Numbered from the stretch's first letter, positions 15,322 through 24,083 are shown. The stretch is 25,804 nt of DNA from Bacillota bacterium (GCA_023399275.1 JAEWQH010000099.1:1-25804); one strand, 5' to 3'. Numbers and translations are program-made. The notes: generated by a model from the sequence alone, not told the origin.

Positions 15322-16467
15322 ATGGCAAAGAAGATCGGCTTTATCGGATACGGTCTCCGCTCGCGCACGATGATGAAAGCGTTCACGGCGATCGAGGCGG
15401 ACATCACCGTCTGCGCCGTCTGCGATCCGCGCGCGGAGCAGATACGCGCCGAGACGGCGGACGACCCGCGCTTTGCAAACACCCGCTATATCGACAGCGC
15501 CGAAGCGCTCCTGCGGCAGGGCGGGCTGGATGGGGTATTCATCGGAACGCGCTGTTCGCTTCACGCGGACTATGCCGCGCTGGTGCTGGGCAGCGGCATA
15601 CCGCTCTATCTCGAAAAGCCGGTCTGCATCGACGAGGCGCAGTATATGCGCTTGCGCACCGCGGCGGAGGGGAAGACCGACTGCGCGGTCGTGTCGTTTC
15701 CGCTGCGCGTCTCCCCGCTCGTGCGGGAGATGAGGCGCATCCTCGAAGGCGGCCTGATCGGCAGGCTCACCATGGTGCAGGCGGTCAACAACGTGCCCTA
15801 CGGCAGCGTCTATTACCATAGCTGGTATCGCGATCCGAAGGAGACGGGGGGATTGTTTTTGCAAAAGGCCACGCACGATGTGGACTATATCGCCTTCCTG
15901 ACGGGGGAGACGCCGGTGGACACGTTTGCGCGCACGGCGAAGCTGTATTATAAAGGAGACAAGCCGGCGGGGCTGCACTGTCCGGACTGTGCGGAGTACC
16001 GCACCTGCCGTGAGTCGAGCTATGTCGTGAAGAACATCCTGAAAGAAGAGGTAACGGGCGACGCCTGCTGCTTTGCGGTGGACACGGGCAACGAGGACGG
16101 GGCGAGCGCCATCTTCACGTTGCCCGGCGGTGCGATCATATCCTACAGCCAGAATTTTGTGGCCAAGAAAGGCGCGGCAAGGCGCGGCTGCCGGCTCATC
16201 GGCACCGACGCCAGCGTGGAGTTCGACTTCTACACGGGTGAGATCCGCGAGGATCGCTACGATACCCCGCAGACGGTAAAGCATGTCTTCCAGAGCGGTG
16301 CGCATTCCCACTTTGGCGGGGACGAGGCGCTCGCGCTGGAGTTTATGGGCCTGATGGACGGCAAAAAGCCGGAGTCCGACCTGCGCGCGGGGCTCAACAG
16401 CGCGGCGACCTGCCTTGCGGCAAAACGCAGCGCTGAGAGTGGGCGGCTGGAGCCGGTGCGGATCTAG
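15322..16467 (+). CDS. Gfo/Idh/MocA-family sugar oxidoreductase
   Basis: 381 residues. The N-terminal Rossmann domain starts KIGFIGYGLRSRTM; LEKP places catalytic Lys99, and GGLFLQKATHDVDY supplies Lys182, His185 and Asp186/188 in the substrate pocket. Members oxidise or reduce sugars, inositols or their acids with NAD(P). A small cysteine group, CPDCAEYRTC (Cys220, 223, 229), is inserted after the active site and may bind a metal or shape the pocket. The first gene of the rightward operon, it lies opposite the transporter genes. The purine-rich ribosome site is about 13 bp from ATG, rather far. Substrate unknown. Confidence 0.92.
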   Translation: MAKKIGFIGYGLRSRTMMKAFTAIEADITVCAVCDPRAEQIRAETADDPRFANTRYIDSAEALLRQGGLDGVFIGTRCSLHADYAALVLGSGIPLYLEKPVCIDEAQYMRLRTAAEGKTDCAVVSFPLRVSPLVREMRRILEGGLIGRLTMVQAVNNVPYGSVYYHSWYRDPKETGGLFLQKATHDVDYIAFLTGETPVDTFARTAKLYYKGDKPAGLHCPDCAEYRTCRESSYVVKNILKEEVTGDACCFAVDTGNEDGASAIFTLPGGAIISYSQNFVAKKGAARRGCRLIGTDASVEFDFYTGEIREDRYDTPQTVKHVFQSGAHSHFGGDEALALEFMGLMDGKKPESDLRAGLNSAATCLAAKRSAESGRLEPVRI

Positions 16468-16517
16468 CGCGCGGCGCTTTCCATCCCGGCGCCGCCGGAG
16501 AAACGGAGCATGACCAT

Positions 16518-18032
16518 ATGATGCAGGCACAGCGTACCATCTACCTGCCGGGAACCGAGGGCGGCATCCTCACCTTCGACGTGGGCACGAGCGCGCTCAA
16601 AGCCGCGCTGTTTACGCCGGAGCTGGAGCTGATCGCCCTGGCTTCGGTCGCCTATCAGGCGCGCACGGAGCAAGGACGCGTCGAGATGGAGCCGGGGGAC
16701 TATCTCGGAGCCATGAAGGAGTGCGTTGCCTCCCTCGGCATGCCGCGCAGGCTCGCCGCCATCGGCATCACGACGCAGGGGGAGACGCTCATCCCGGTCG
16801 GAGCCGCGGGCGAGCCGCTCAGCCGCGCCGTCGTTTGGCTGGATGCGCGGGCGGAGGCGGAAGCGGCGCGGATTTCACGCGTGCTGGATCGGGATGTGTT
16901 CTACGAGACCACGGGTCTCCCCGAGGTCAACGGCGCGCTGCCGCTGAGCAAGGCGCTGTGGCTGCGGGAGAATGAGCCGGAGCTGATGGAGCGGACGCAT
17001 CGGCTGCTGCTGCTGGAGGATTACATCCGCCTGTTCCTCACGGGCGAGGGCGCAACGCATGCGAGCCTCGCCACGAGCACGGGGTGGCTCGATGTGCGAA
17101 CGGGTGACTATTGGCCGGAGGCGCTGGAAGCCGCCGGTATTTCGCGCGACCTGCTGCCGGGGATCTTGCCCTGCGGCGCGCCGGCAGGGAAGCTGACCGC
17201 GCATGCCGCGCGGTATCTTGGCCTTCGCGCGGGGACGGAGGTGTTCACCGGCGCGATGGATCAGACCGCGGCGGTGCTTGCGCTGAGTGCGCGGCCCGGC
17301 GTCGCCTGCGAGACGCTCGGCACCGCGCACGTGGCCGCGGCCGCGACGGCAAGTCCGGTGTTTGCTTTGACCCGGCGGGTGACGATCTATCGCCATGCGC
17401 TGGAGGGGCAGTTTGTCTGCCTGCCGATCGGCAACACCGGTGGCATGGCGCTGACGTGGTTTTTGCGTGAGTTCGGCGCGCGCGGCGAGGATTATGCAGC
17501 GCTCGACCGGCTGGCGGAGTCGGCGGCGCCCGGCGCGGGCGGCGTCACGTTTTTACCTTACCTGTGCGGCTGCGTCAATCCCGAGCCGATTCCGGGGGCG
17601 CGCGCCGGGTTTTTCGGCGCGGGACTTGCCAGTACGCGCGCGGAGTTTGCACGCGCGATTCTCGAATCCGCGGGATATGAGCTGCGGCTGTTTCTGGAGC
17701 TGCTGTCGCAGCAGGGATGTGCGGCGGATGCCGTCTGCGCCATCGGCGGCGGAGCCAAGAGCGCGCTGTGGACGCAGATGCGCGCGGATATCACGGGGCG
17801 CGCGCTCATCGTGCCCGCGGTGACGGAGGCGGCCTCAGCGGGGGCTGCACTGCTCGCTGCCTGGGGTGCTGGCGTGGTTGCGCACGGGGTGTATCCCGCG
17901 GCGCTTGCGCGGGAGCGGACGGCGTACCGGCCAAATGGGGAGACCGCTGCGGCGTATGAAAAAGGCTACCGCAGGTTTCGGGCGCTGTTTGAGGCGCTCA
18001 GGAGCGTTTACGACAAGGAGGAGATTTTATGA
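16518..18032 (+). CDS. FGGY-family carbohydrate kinase
   Basis: 504 residues, standard for the family. Motifs in order: ILTFDVGTSALKAALF (phosphate loop, Asp21), QGET (87-90), VVWLDARAEAEA, GAMDQTAAVLA with predicted catalytic base Asp248, and the ATP-site AIGGGAKSALWTQMRADITG near residue 410. These enzymes phosphorylate ketoses, polyols or aldonates. With the arabinose-isomerase-like gene downstream it would act on the ketose product. GGAG lies 9 bp before the start. A three-codon frame, ATG ACC ATA TGA (16510-16521), overlaps the start codon; whether it matters is unknown. The stop overlaps the next gene's ATG. Confidence 0.92.
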   Translation: MMQAQRTIYLPGTEGGILTFDVGTSALKAALFTPELELIALASVAYQARTEQGRVEMEPGDYLGAMKECVASLGMPRRLAAIGITTQGETLIPVGAAGEPLSRAVVWLDARAEAEAARISRVLDRDVFYETTGLPEVNGALPLSKALWLRENEPELMERTHRLLLLEDYIRLFLTGEGATHASLATSTGWLDVRTGDYWPEALEAAGISRDLLPGILPCGAPAGKLTAHAARYLGLRAGTEVFTGAMDQTAAVLALSARPGVACETLGTAHVAAAATASPVFALTRRVTIYRHALEGQFVCLPIGNTGGMALTWFLREFGARGEDYAALDRLAESAAPGAGGVTFLPYLCGCVNPEPIPGARAGFFGAGLASTRAEFARAILESAGYELRLFLELLSQQGCAADAVCAIGGGAKSALWTQMRADITGRALIVPAVTEAASAGAALLAAWGAGVVAHGVYPAALARERTAYRPNGETAAAYEKGYRRFRALFEALRSVYDKEEIL

Positions 18033-19426
18033 TGGAGCAGCAGTTACCGCGCATCGGCGTGTTGGCGCTGATGCTGGAGGCGTATGAGCCGATCTTTCCG
18101 GGCATCACCGCTCGGCAGACCGCGTATGTGCGCGAGGTGCTGGGCGGGCTGGCCTGCGCGGCGGAGTTTCGCTTTGATGCGCTGGCGCTCAACCGCGGGG
18201 ATATCGAGCGCATGAGTGCGCAGTATAACCGCGAAGGGCTGGACGGCATACTGATCCTCCTCTGCAGCTATTCGCAGGGGCAGTATCTCGTGCGCGCCAT
18301 GCAGGAAAACCGCCTGCCGCTCGCGCTCGCGCTTATCCAGCCGGATGAGACGGTGGGCGACGACTTTGAGGAGCTGGAGCTGACTGTCAACCAGGGCATC
18401 CACGGCTCGCAGGACAACGCAAACGCCCTGCTGCGCGCGGGGATTCCCTGCGCCTATTACGCGGGCAGCCGTTTCGACGGCAAGCTGGCTGCGTTTGTGG
18501 CAGACTTTGGCGCGGCGGCCAAGACCGTTCGCCGCATGCGGACGATGCGCATCGGCATCATCGGCAAGCTTGCCGGCATGGGCGACGTGGTGACGGACGA
18601 TATGGCCTTTTTTCGAAAGCTCGGGCCGGAGTTCATCTACGACTCCATCGGCACGGTGACGAAGTTTGTCGGGCAGGTTTCGCAGGCTGAGATCGAAACG
18701 CGCGTTGCGCTGGAGCGAAAGCTATTCGACGTGGATCCCAAGATGCCGCCGGAGCGGCATGCTTATGCGGTTCGGCTCTACCTCGGGCTGAAGCGGTATG
18801 TCGAGGAGAACGGTTACGCGGGCTACACCGCGCACTTTGAGGAGTTTGGCGCGGATGGGCGTTATACGCAGCTGCCGCTGCTGGCGGCAAGCAACCTGCT
18901 GGCCGAGGGATACGGCTATGCCGCCGAGGGGGACGCGAGCTGCGCCGCGATGGTCGCGAGCCTACACACGCTCTGCGGCATTGCAAACTTTTCTGAGATG
19001 TATATGATGGACCTCAAACGCGACGCCATCCTGCTCTGCCACGCGGGCGAGGGCAACTGGAAGACCTGCCGCAAGGATAGAAAGCCGTTTTTGATGGATC
19101 GCGTGTTCAACGAAGGCGGCTTGAGCAACCCGCCGACGCCTATCTTCGCGCCGGATGCGGGCCGCGCGAGCCTGGTCAGCATCGTGCATCTGGGCGGCGA
19201 ACGCTTCCGGCTGGTCTGCGCGCACGGCGCGCTGCCGCAGCAGCCCGAGCTGCGCAAGATCGATATGCCATACATCTTCTTTGCGCCGGATTCCGGCGCG
19301 GCGACGCTGGCGCAGCGTTGGCTGGAGGCGGGCGGCACACACCACGAGACGGTGGTCTACGGCGAGCACCGCGCGCGCATCCGCTTGCTTGCGCAGCTGC
19401 TTGGCATCGAGTACACGGAGGTATAA
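18029..19426 (+). CDS. L-arabinose isomerase-like (AraA/FucI superfamily) protein
   Basis: 465 residues, somewhat shorter than AraA (about 500). The C-terminal half follows AraA: LPLLAASNLLAEGYGYAAEGD, then FSEMYMMDL, ILLCHAGEGN and WLEAGGTHHETV. The four metal ligands of AraA appear kept as Glu300, Glu323, His338 and His438/439. The N-terminal half is divergent. It would interconvert an aldose and ketose in the cytoplasm, upstream of the FGGY kinase. ATG 18029 overlaps the kinase stop as ATGA; a second ATG at 18032 has the better 8-bp spacing to AAGGAGGAG and may be the real start. The sugar is likely arabinose-like in stereochemistry, but that is inference. Confidence 0.85.
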   Translation: MMEQQLPRIGVLALMLEAYEPIFPGITARQTAYVREVLGGLACAAEFRFDALALNRGDIERMSAQYNREGLDGILILLCSYSQGQYLVRAMQENRLPLALALIQPDETVGDDFEELELTVNQGIHGSQDNANALLRAGIPCAYYAGSRFDGKLAAFVADFGAAAKTVRRMRTMRIGIIGKLAGMGDVVTDDMAFFRKLGPEFIYDSIGTVTKFVGQVSQAEIETRVALERKLFDVDPKMPPERHAYAVRLYLGLKRYVEENGYAGYTAHFEEFGADGRYTQLPLLAASNLLAEGYGYAAEGDASCAAMVASLHTLCGIANFSEMYMMDLKRDAILLCHAGEGNWKTCRKDRKPFLMDRVFNEGGLSNPPTPIFAPDAGRASLVSIVHLGGERFRLVCAHGALPQQPELRKIDMPYIFFAPDSGAATLAQRWLEAGGTHHETVVYGEHRARIRLLAQLLGIEYTEV

Positions 19427-19429
19427 GCC

Positions 19430-20983
19430 ATGTTTCAGGATTTTTCACGTTCTCTGGCGGATTTGGCCGGCGAGGCATATATTCAGCACGTTTGCGCGGC
19501 GAGCGCAGCGCTGACGGGCGAGAGCGAGGCCGCGCTGCGCCTGCTGGCGCACGAGCAGGTTTCGTTCTGCCCGCAGGCATTCTTTGCGCGGCAGGAGGCG
19601 CTGATCGCGCGCACGGGCGAACAGATCGCGCCTGCGCTGGACAGCGCAGAGAGCGGCGCGCCGAGCGACGCCTACCGCGCGGCGCAGCACAACGCGCAGT
19701 CGCCGCTCGCGGGCTACGGCTGCTACCGCGTCGGCGAGGACGGGCGGCTCTATTTTGCCGCCAAGAGCGAGCACTACCACATCCCGCTCGGACACGCGTT
19801 TGCGGGCTATCGGCTGATCGAGATCGCAAAGCGGCTCGGCATTCCAAACGCCACGCATAACAACACCCGCGGATACCTCACGAGAAAGACCGAGCGGCGC
19901 CTCGTGGCCGCGGCAAACGGCGTTGCGCCCGAGAGCGCGCAGATGGAGGAGATTCTCGCCTCGCGCGAGCCGGGCGTGCTCAACCGCGTGATCAATCTCG
20001 AGACGGGTTCGCTCGCGGTCGAGGCGGCGATCAAGATGATGCTCGCTCGCTTTTATTCGATAGACGGTTCGAAGGCGCCGTGCCAAGGGCGCATCCCCGT
20101 GTTTCTCGTCATGGCGGACAACGCCGGCGGGATCACGGCCGGCTACCACGGCACGACGGTGATTGCGCAGACGCTGCGCGGACTCTGGCCGGACTTTGGC
20201 AAGCGGGCGGGCGAGAGCGGACTCTTCCGCGTGGAGGGTGTGCCGATCAACGACGCGGAGGGCTTTGCCGCGGCGATGCGCCGCTGGAATGAGCCGCCGT
20301 ATCAGACCGCGGGGTTCCTGCACGAGATCATCATGATGAACTACGGCGGCATCCGCCTGCGCGAGGACTTTCTGCAGGAAGCCTACCGCCTTTGCCGCGA
20401 GACGGGCACGCCCGTACTCTGCGACGAGATCCAGTCCTGCGCGTGGTACGAGGGGCTGTTCCTCTTTCGTCAATATGGCCTCCGGCCGGATTTCGTCTCG
20501 GTCGGGAAGGGGTTCCCCGGCGGCAACTACGCCGCGAGCCGCATGATCTTCTCCGGCGCGTTCGACAGCCTCAGCCAGTTTGGCGCGCTGGTCACCAACG
20601 GGCAGGAGGAGCTCGCGAGCCTCGCCTACCTGATCACCATCGCGTTTATCGACGAAAACGGTGCGCAGATCGAGCGCGTGGGCAAACGCTACCACGAGGC
20701 GGTGTCCGCTCTGGCGGCCAGGCATGCGGATCTCGTCGCCGGCGTGGAAGGCGACGCGCACATGAGCGCGCTGAACTTTAGAGACGTACCCGCCGCGGTC
20801 GATTTTTGCAAGCGCATGCAGCTCATCGAGGGCGTGGATATCAGCGCGCAGACCTATAAGCCAAACTGCCCGCCCGCCGCGCTGACCAAGCTGCCGATCA
20901 TCACCACGGAGGCGATGGCACTGGCGCTGGTGGAGAAGATGGACCGCTGCCTGAGCGGAATGGAGGAGGAAGCAAATGCCTGA
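19430..20983 (+). CDS. Class III (fold-type I) PLP-dependent aminotransferase
   Basis: 517 residues, longer than typical class III enzymes because of an N-terminal extension of about 110 residues. The PLP site is clear: ETGSLAVEAA (191-200), GYHGTTV (238-244), CDEIQ with Asp332, SVGKGFPGGN with the Schiff-base Lys360, and VTNGQEE (388-394). Such enzymes move an amino group between a carbonyl and an amine donor. Its place between an isomerase and an oxidoreductase gene suggests it makes or removes an amino group on the sugar or its oxidised form. It starts three bases after the isomerase stop and overlaps the next start by 8 bp. Substrate unknown; an aminomutase cannot be excluded. Confidence 0.88.
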   Translation: MFQDFSRSLADLAGEAYIQHVCAASAALTGESEAALRLLAHEQVSFCPQAFFARQEALIARTGEQIAPALDSAESGAPSDAYRAAQHNAQSPLAGYGCYRVGEDGRLYFAAKSEHYHIPLGHAFAGYRLIEIAKRLGIPNATHNNTRGYLTRKTERRLVAAANGVAPESAQMEEILASREPGVLNRVINLETGSLAVEAAIKMMLARFYSIDGSKAPCQGRIPVFLVMADNAGGITAGYHGTTVIAQTLRGLWPDFGKRAGESGLFRVEGVPINDAEGFAAAMRRWNEPPYQTAGFLHEIIMMNYGGIRLREDFLQEAYRLCRETGTPVLCDEIQSCAWYEGLFLFRQYGLRPDFVSVGKGFPGGNYAASRMIFSGAFDSLSQFGALVTNGQEELASLAYLITIAFIDENGAQIERVGKRYHEAVSALAARHADLVAGVEGDAHMSALNFRDVPAAVDFCKRMQLIEGVDISAQTYKPNCPPAALTKLPIITTEAMALALVEKMDRCLSGMEEEANA

Positions 20984-22121
20984 ACAGACCGTCAATTTCG
21001 GCGTCATCGGCTGCGGGCTGATGGGGCGCGAGTTTGCGAGCGCATCCCTGCGCTGGCTGCACCTCAAGCAGGATCTGCCGCGCCCGGTGATCCTCGCCGC
21101 GTGCGATACCAACGAGAGCAACCTCGACTGGTTCCGCCGCGACCCGGACACGAAGTATTTCTACAGCGATTACCACGAGATGCTGCAAAACCCCGAGATC
21201 GAGGCGGTCTACGCCGCGGTGCCGCACCACCTGCACGCAAAGGTGTATGGCGACGTGATCCGCGCGGGTAAGCACCTCATCGGCGAAAAGCCCTTCGGGC
21301 TGGATCTGTCGGCGTTTGGCGAGATCCGGCGCGCGATGGACGAGCGCCCGGAGGTGCTGGTGCGCTGCTCGAGCGAGTTTCCGTTTTACCCGGCGGTGCA
21401 GAAGATGGTAGAGTGGTACCGTGCGGGCGCGTTCGGCCAGATCATAGAGGCGAAGTTTGCCATCAAGCACTCTTCGGACATGGACCTGAGCAAACCCATC
21501 AACTGGAAGCGCACCCTCGCGGCAAATGGCGAATACGGCTGCATGGGCGACCTCGGCATCCACACGCAGCATCTGCCGTTCCGGCTCGGCATCCTGCCGG
21601 TCAACGTCTCCGCGCGCCTTTCCAACATCGCCAAGATGCGGCCCGATCAGGAGGGCCGTCTCGTGCCTTGCGAAACGTGGGACAACGCGGTGCTGCTCTG
21701 CGACGGCGTCAACGAGGCGGGGGACGACTTCCCGCTGACGTTTGAGATGAAGCGCATGGCGCCCGGCTGCACCAACACCGTGGAGTACGAGATCTACGGT
21801 ATGAAGCTCTCCGCGAGGTTTACGTCGGACGACCCGAATGCGATCCATTTCACCAGAAACGACGGGCAGGAGCAGGCGTGGAGCAGGCTCGTGATCGGCA
21901 GCAAGCCGGCGTTTCCCGTGATCACGGGCGGCATCTTCGAGTTTGGCTTCTCCGATTCGCTGCTACAGATGTTTGCGGCGTTTGTCTCCGAGCTACGCGG
22001 ATTGCCCTGCCCCTTTGCCTGCTTTAAGCCGGAGGAGGCCCGGTTGAGCCACCGCGTGCTCACCGCGGCGCTGATTGCCCAGCGGGAGAAGCGCAGCGTG
22101 GCCGTGGCCGAGATCGGCTGA
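20976..22121 (+). CDS. Second Gfo/Idh/MocA-family oxidoreductase
   Basis: 381 residues. The Rossmann start is NFGVIGCGLMGREF; GEKPFG gives catalytic Lys105, and MGDLGIHTQHL supplies Asp192 and His196. It is only distantly similar to the other oxidoreductase at 15322, so the two are not a recent duplication and probably act on different intermediates. The start overlaps the aminotransferase stop by 8 bp, implying coupled translation. An oxidoreductase next to an aminotransferase is the usual way to present a keto group for transamination, or to reduce the keto product. That pairing is inference. Confidence 0.92.
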   Translation: MPEQTVNFGVIGCGLMGREFASASLRWLHLKQDLPRPVILAACDTNESNLDWFRRDPDTKYFYSDYHEMLQNPEIEAVYAAVPHHLHAKVYGDVIRAGKHLIGEKPFGLDLSAFGEIRRAMDERPEVLVRCSSEFPFYPAVQKMVEWYRAGAFGQIIEAKFAIKHSSDMDLSKPINWKRTLAANGEYGCMGDLGIHTQHLPFRLGILPVNVSARLSNIAKMRPDQEGRLVPCETWDNAVLLCDGVNEAGDDFPLTFEMKRMAPGCTNTVEYEIYGMKLSARFTSDDPNAIHFTRNDGQEQAWSRLVIGSKPAFPVITGGIFEFGFSDSLLQMFAAFVSELRGLPCPFACFKPEEARLSHRVLTAALIAQREKRSVAVAEIG

Positions 22122-22158
22122 CGGAAAAAACGACATCAATGCAACAGGAGTGACGCAG

Positions 22159-23952
22159 ATGGAACAGCATTTCAATCATGGGCTGACCGCGCGGGAAGCC
22201 GAGCGCCGCATCCTCTATACGCCGGATGTGCGTCCGGGGTTCGTGGCGTGGACCACGTGCTTTACCTATGGCGACGGGCGGATCGGTCTTTCGTTCAAAG
22301 AGACCGTGCGCGAAAAAGACCCGTTTTACGAGCCGCCGCTGCTGGAGATGGGCGAGGCGGTCGGCGCCCCGGTCTCCTACTGCTCGGTCGAGTGCGGCAG
22401 CGAGCTGGAGCGCTCATTCCGCGTGTATATGGCGTCTTGCGACAACGGCAAGACCTTTACGCAGACAGGCTGCTGCCCGCTGGAGGAAGGTTCGTTTTGC
22501 AACATGGGCTTTCCGGACGGACGCATCATCGGGTATGACGTGCCGCGCATCAACGCGCAGAGAACCGGTTGGTTCGACGGCATCAAGGTGCGCGAGAGCC
22601 GCGATGGCGGCTCCACCTGGCGCGAGATCGGAGTGCTGCTCGAGGGCTGCGCGCCATACCTGTGGCGCGCGCGCAGGCTTCGGGACGGCACGCTGCTGCT
22701 GCTCACCTGCCTCTACGGCACGCCTTGGGGGCCGGGCCGCGCGCGCACGACGCGCAACACCATGCTGCCTGGCGAGACGTATGTCAACAAGATTCAGACC
22801 TGCTTTCTTGCGAGCAGGGATGGCGTGAATTTTACCGGCCCGCACTATGTGCTGCCGGGCATCGGTGCGCATGAATACGATGTCTGCGAATGTGCGGACG
22901 GACGGCTTCTCTTCATCGCCGGGGATGTGCAGGCAACGCCGGTCGGCAGGCAGTTTGTCGAGCGCAGGGGCGAAAGCTATATCAACGGCACGTTTTACGG
23001 CATCCGCCGCGGCGCGCCCGCAAATCCGCAGCGCGACCCGATGGGCGGCTTCGTTCCGGAGAGTCTCGTCATGCGCGAGGATGGTCTCATCATCGGCAGC
23101 AGGCGCAATAAGCCCTACTCCTGCAGCGCGGATTTCGGAGAAAACTGGTACGAGGTGGATGGCCTGCCCGTGAGCCTGTATCAGCCGTTTCTTCTGGAGG
23201 CGGAGGATGGAACCATCCTCAACTTCGGCCACAAGGGCGGCGACATGGCGCTCGGGCAGGAGGACATGGTCATCGGTGTGGATCGTTTCCGCGTGGAGAG
23301 CCGCATGCCGCAGAGCTGCGCGCTCACGCTCACGCGTGAGATGGATGCGGAAAAGACGCACTATATCAACGCGTTTACCGCGCGGCTGACGGCGGGTGAG
23401 AAGCCCGTTTCCGGGCAGGCGGTGCTGTTTCGCGCGCACCCGGTCTGGAACGCGGACGGCAGCTTCAGCATGGCCCCGCTGAGTGAAGCGGAGTGGCAGA
23501 TCGAGGCTGTGACGGATGGAAACGGCACGGCGCGCGCGGCATTTCCGATGTTTGACGGCAGGCCGGACATCCATTTTTACTACAATATCGACGTGGTGTT
23601 CCGGCCGGCGGCGGACGCCGGTGTCGCCCCCTGCGACGGACCGATGATGTGCGTAAGCGGGCTGACGCCGCATCGAAAGAACCGTTGGCCTTACGACGCA
23701 TACCTGGCGGAGGGGAAGGTCTTTCTCTCGCCCGCGCTGCAGCGCGATATCCCGGATGCGATCGCGCAGATCAACGCGCTCGGCAGCCGCAGGCCGGTTC
23801 AAAAAGGTGTGCTTTCCGATGCGCTGCTGAAGCGGCTGGTCTCGGCGGGGGTGCTGCGCGAGACGCCGGAGGGCTACGCCTGGTATGCCTGCGTTCATCC
23901 GAAGGACCCGTTTGAAGCGCTCGACATGGGCAGCGGGGACTGGTATATCTAA
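22159..23952 (+). CDS. Large sialidase-like beta-propeller protein with C-terminal domain
   Basis: 597 residues from ATG 22159, chosen because AGGAG (22146-22150) lies 8 bp upstream; an earlier in-frame start would run deep into the preceding gene. Residues 1-390 look like a BNR propeller with Asp-box-like repeats SCDNGKTF (93-100) and SRDGGSTW (147-154) and several DGR/DGT turns. The last 200 residues form a separate domain with no recognised family. There is no signal peptide. It ends the rightward operon and is much longer and more divergent than the propeller at 6313. It could be an exo-glycosidase or lyase of the same pathway; the reaction is not assignable. Confidence 0.82.
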   Translation: MEQHFNHGLTAREAERRILYTPDVRPGFVAWTTCFTYGDGRIGLSFKETVREKDPFYEPPLLEMGEAVGAPVSYCSVECGSELERSFRVYMASCDNGKTFTQTGCCPLEEGSFCNMGFPDGRIIGYDVPRINAQRTGWFDGIKVRESRDGGSTWREIGVLLEGCAPYLWRARRLRDGTLLLLTCLYGTPWGPGRARTTRNTMLPGETYVNKIQTCFLASRDGVNFTGPHYVLPGIGAHEYDVCECADGRLLFIAGDVQATPVGRQFVERRGESYINGTFYGIRRGAPANPQRDPMGGFVPESLVMREDGLIIGSRRNKPYSCSADFGENWYEVDGLPVSLYQPFLLEAEDGTILNFGHKGGDMALGQEDMVIGVDRFRVESRMPQSCALTLTREMDAEKTHYINAFTARLTAGEKPVSGQAVLFRAHPVWNADGSFSMAPLSEAEWQIEAVTDGNGTARAAFPMFDGRPDIHFYYNIDVVFRPAADAGVAPCDGPMMCVSGLTPHRKNRWPYDAYLAEGKVFLSPALQRDIPDAIAQINALGSRRPVQKGVLSDALLKRLVSAGVLRETPEGYAWYACVHPKDPFEALDMGSGDWYI

Positions 23953-23977
23953 CTTGCGTGCGCCGGACAACCGGCGG

Positions 23978-24072
23978 GCTTCCATACAAAAAAGGCCTTG
24001 CGGCCTTTTTTGTTTCTCTTAGTCTACTGCTCACCCCAACTGTTGACGGAGAGCCTTTTTTTGTATGGAAGC
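23978..24072. repeat. 95-bp inverted-repeat element around the terminator
   Basis: The outer arms are GCTTCCATACAAAAAAGGC (23978-23996) and its reverse complement with one extra T (24053-24072). Between them lie the compact terminator and about 40 bp of unexplained sequence. The outer pairing competes with the inner hairpin for the left arm. It could be a dispersed repeat, a decayed small mobile element, or a two-sided terminator. Confidence 0.6.
23986..24013. terminator. Bidirectional rho-independent terminator
   Basis: 12-bp stem ACAAAAAAGGCC (23986-23997) pairing with 24002-24013, loop TTGC. The stem itself supplies a T-run on each strand, so it can stop the rightward operon ending at 23952 and the leftward pckG transcript ending at 24084. 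Confidence 0.88.
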
Positions 24073-24083
24073 TGTTTGTTACA

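Noticed and set aside
16510..16521. Three-codon frame ATG ACC ATA TGA before the FGGY kinase as a leader peptide
   Set aside because: Too short and simple to support a regulatory peptide; probably chance overlap with the real start codon.
19445..21151. 568-codon open frame on the minus strand across the aminotransferase gene
   Set aside because: Arg/His/Leu-rich translation with no motif, opposite a gene with full PLP motifs and coupled neighbours.
6313..23952. Sialic-acid catabolic cluster
   Set aside because: Sialidase-like and SASA-type names point there, but there is no NanA aldolase, NanK kinase or NanE epimerase, and the isomerase/FGGY/oxidoreductase set does not belong to that pathway.
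22414..23985. 523-codon open frame on the minus strand opposite the larger beta-propeller
   Set aside because: Antisense shadow; it would read through the terminator side and has no recognisable start signals or domains.
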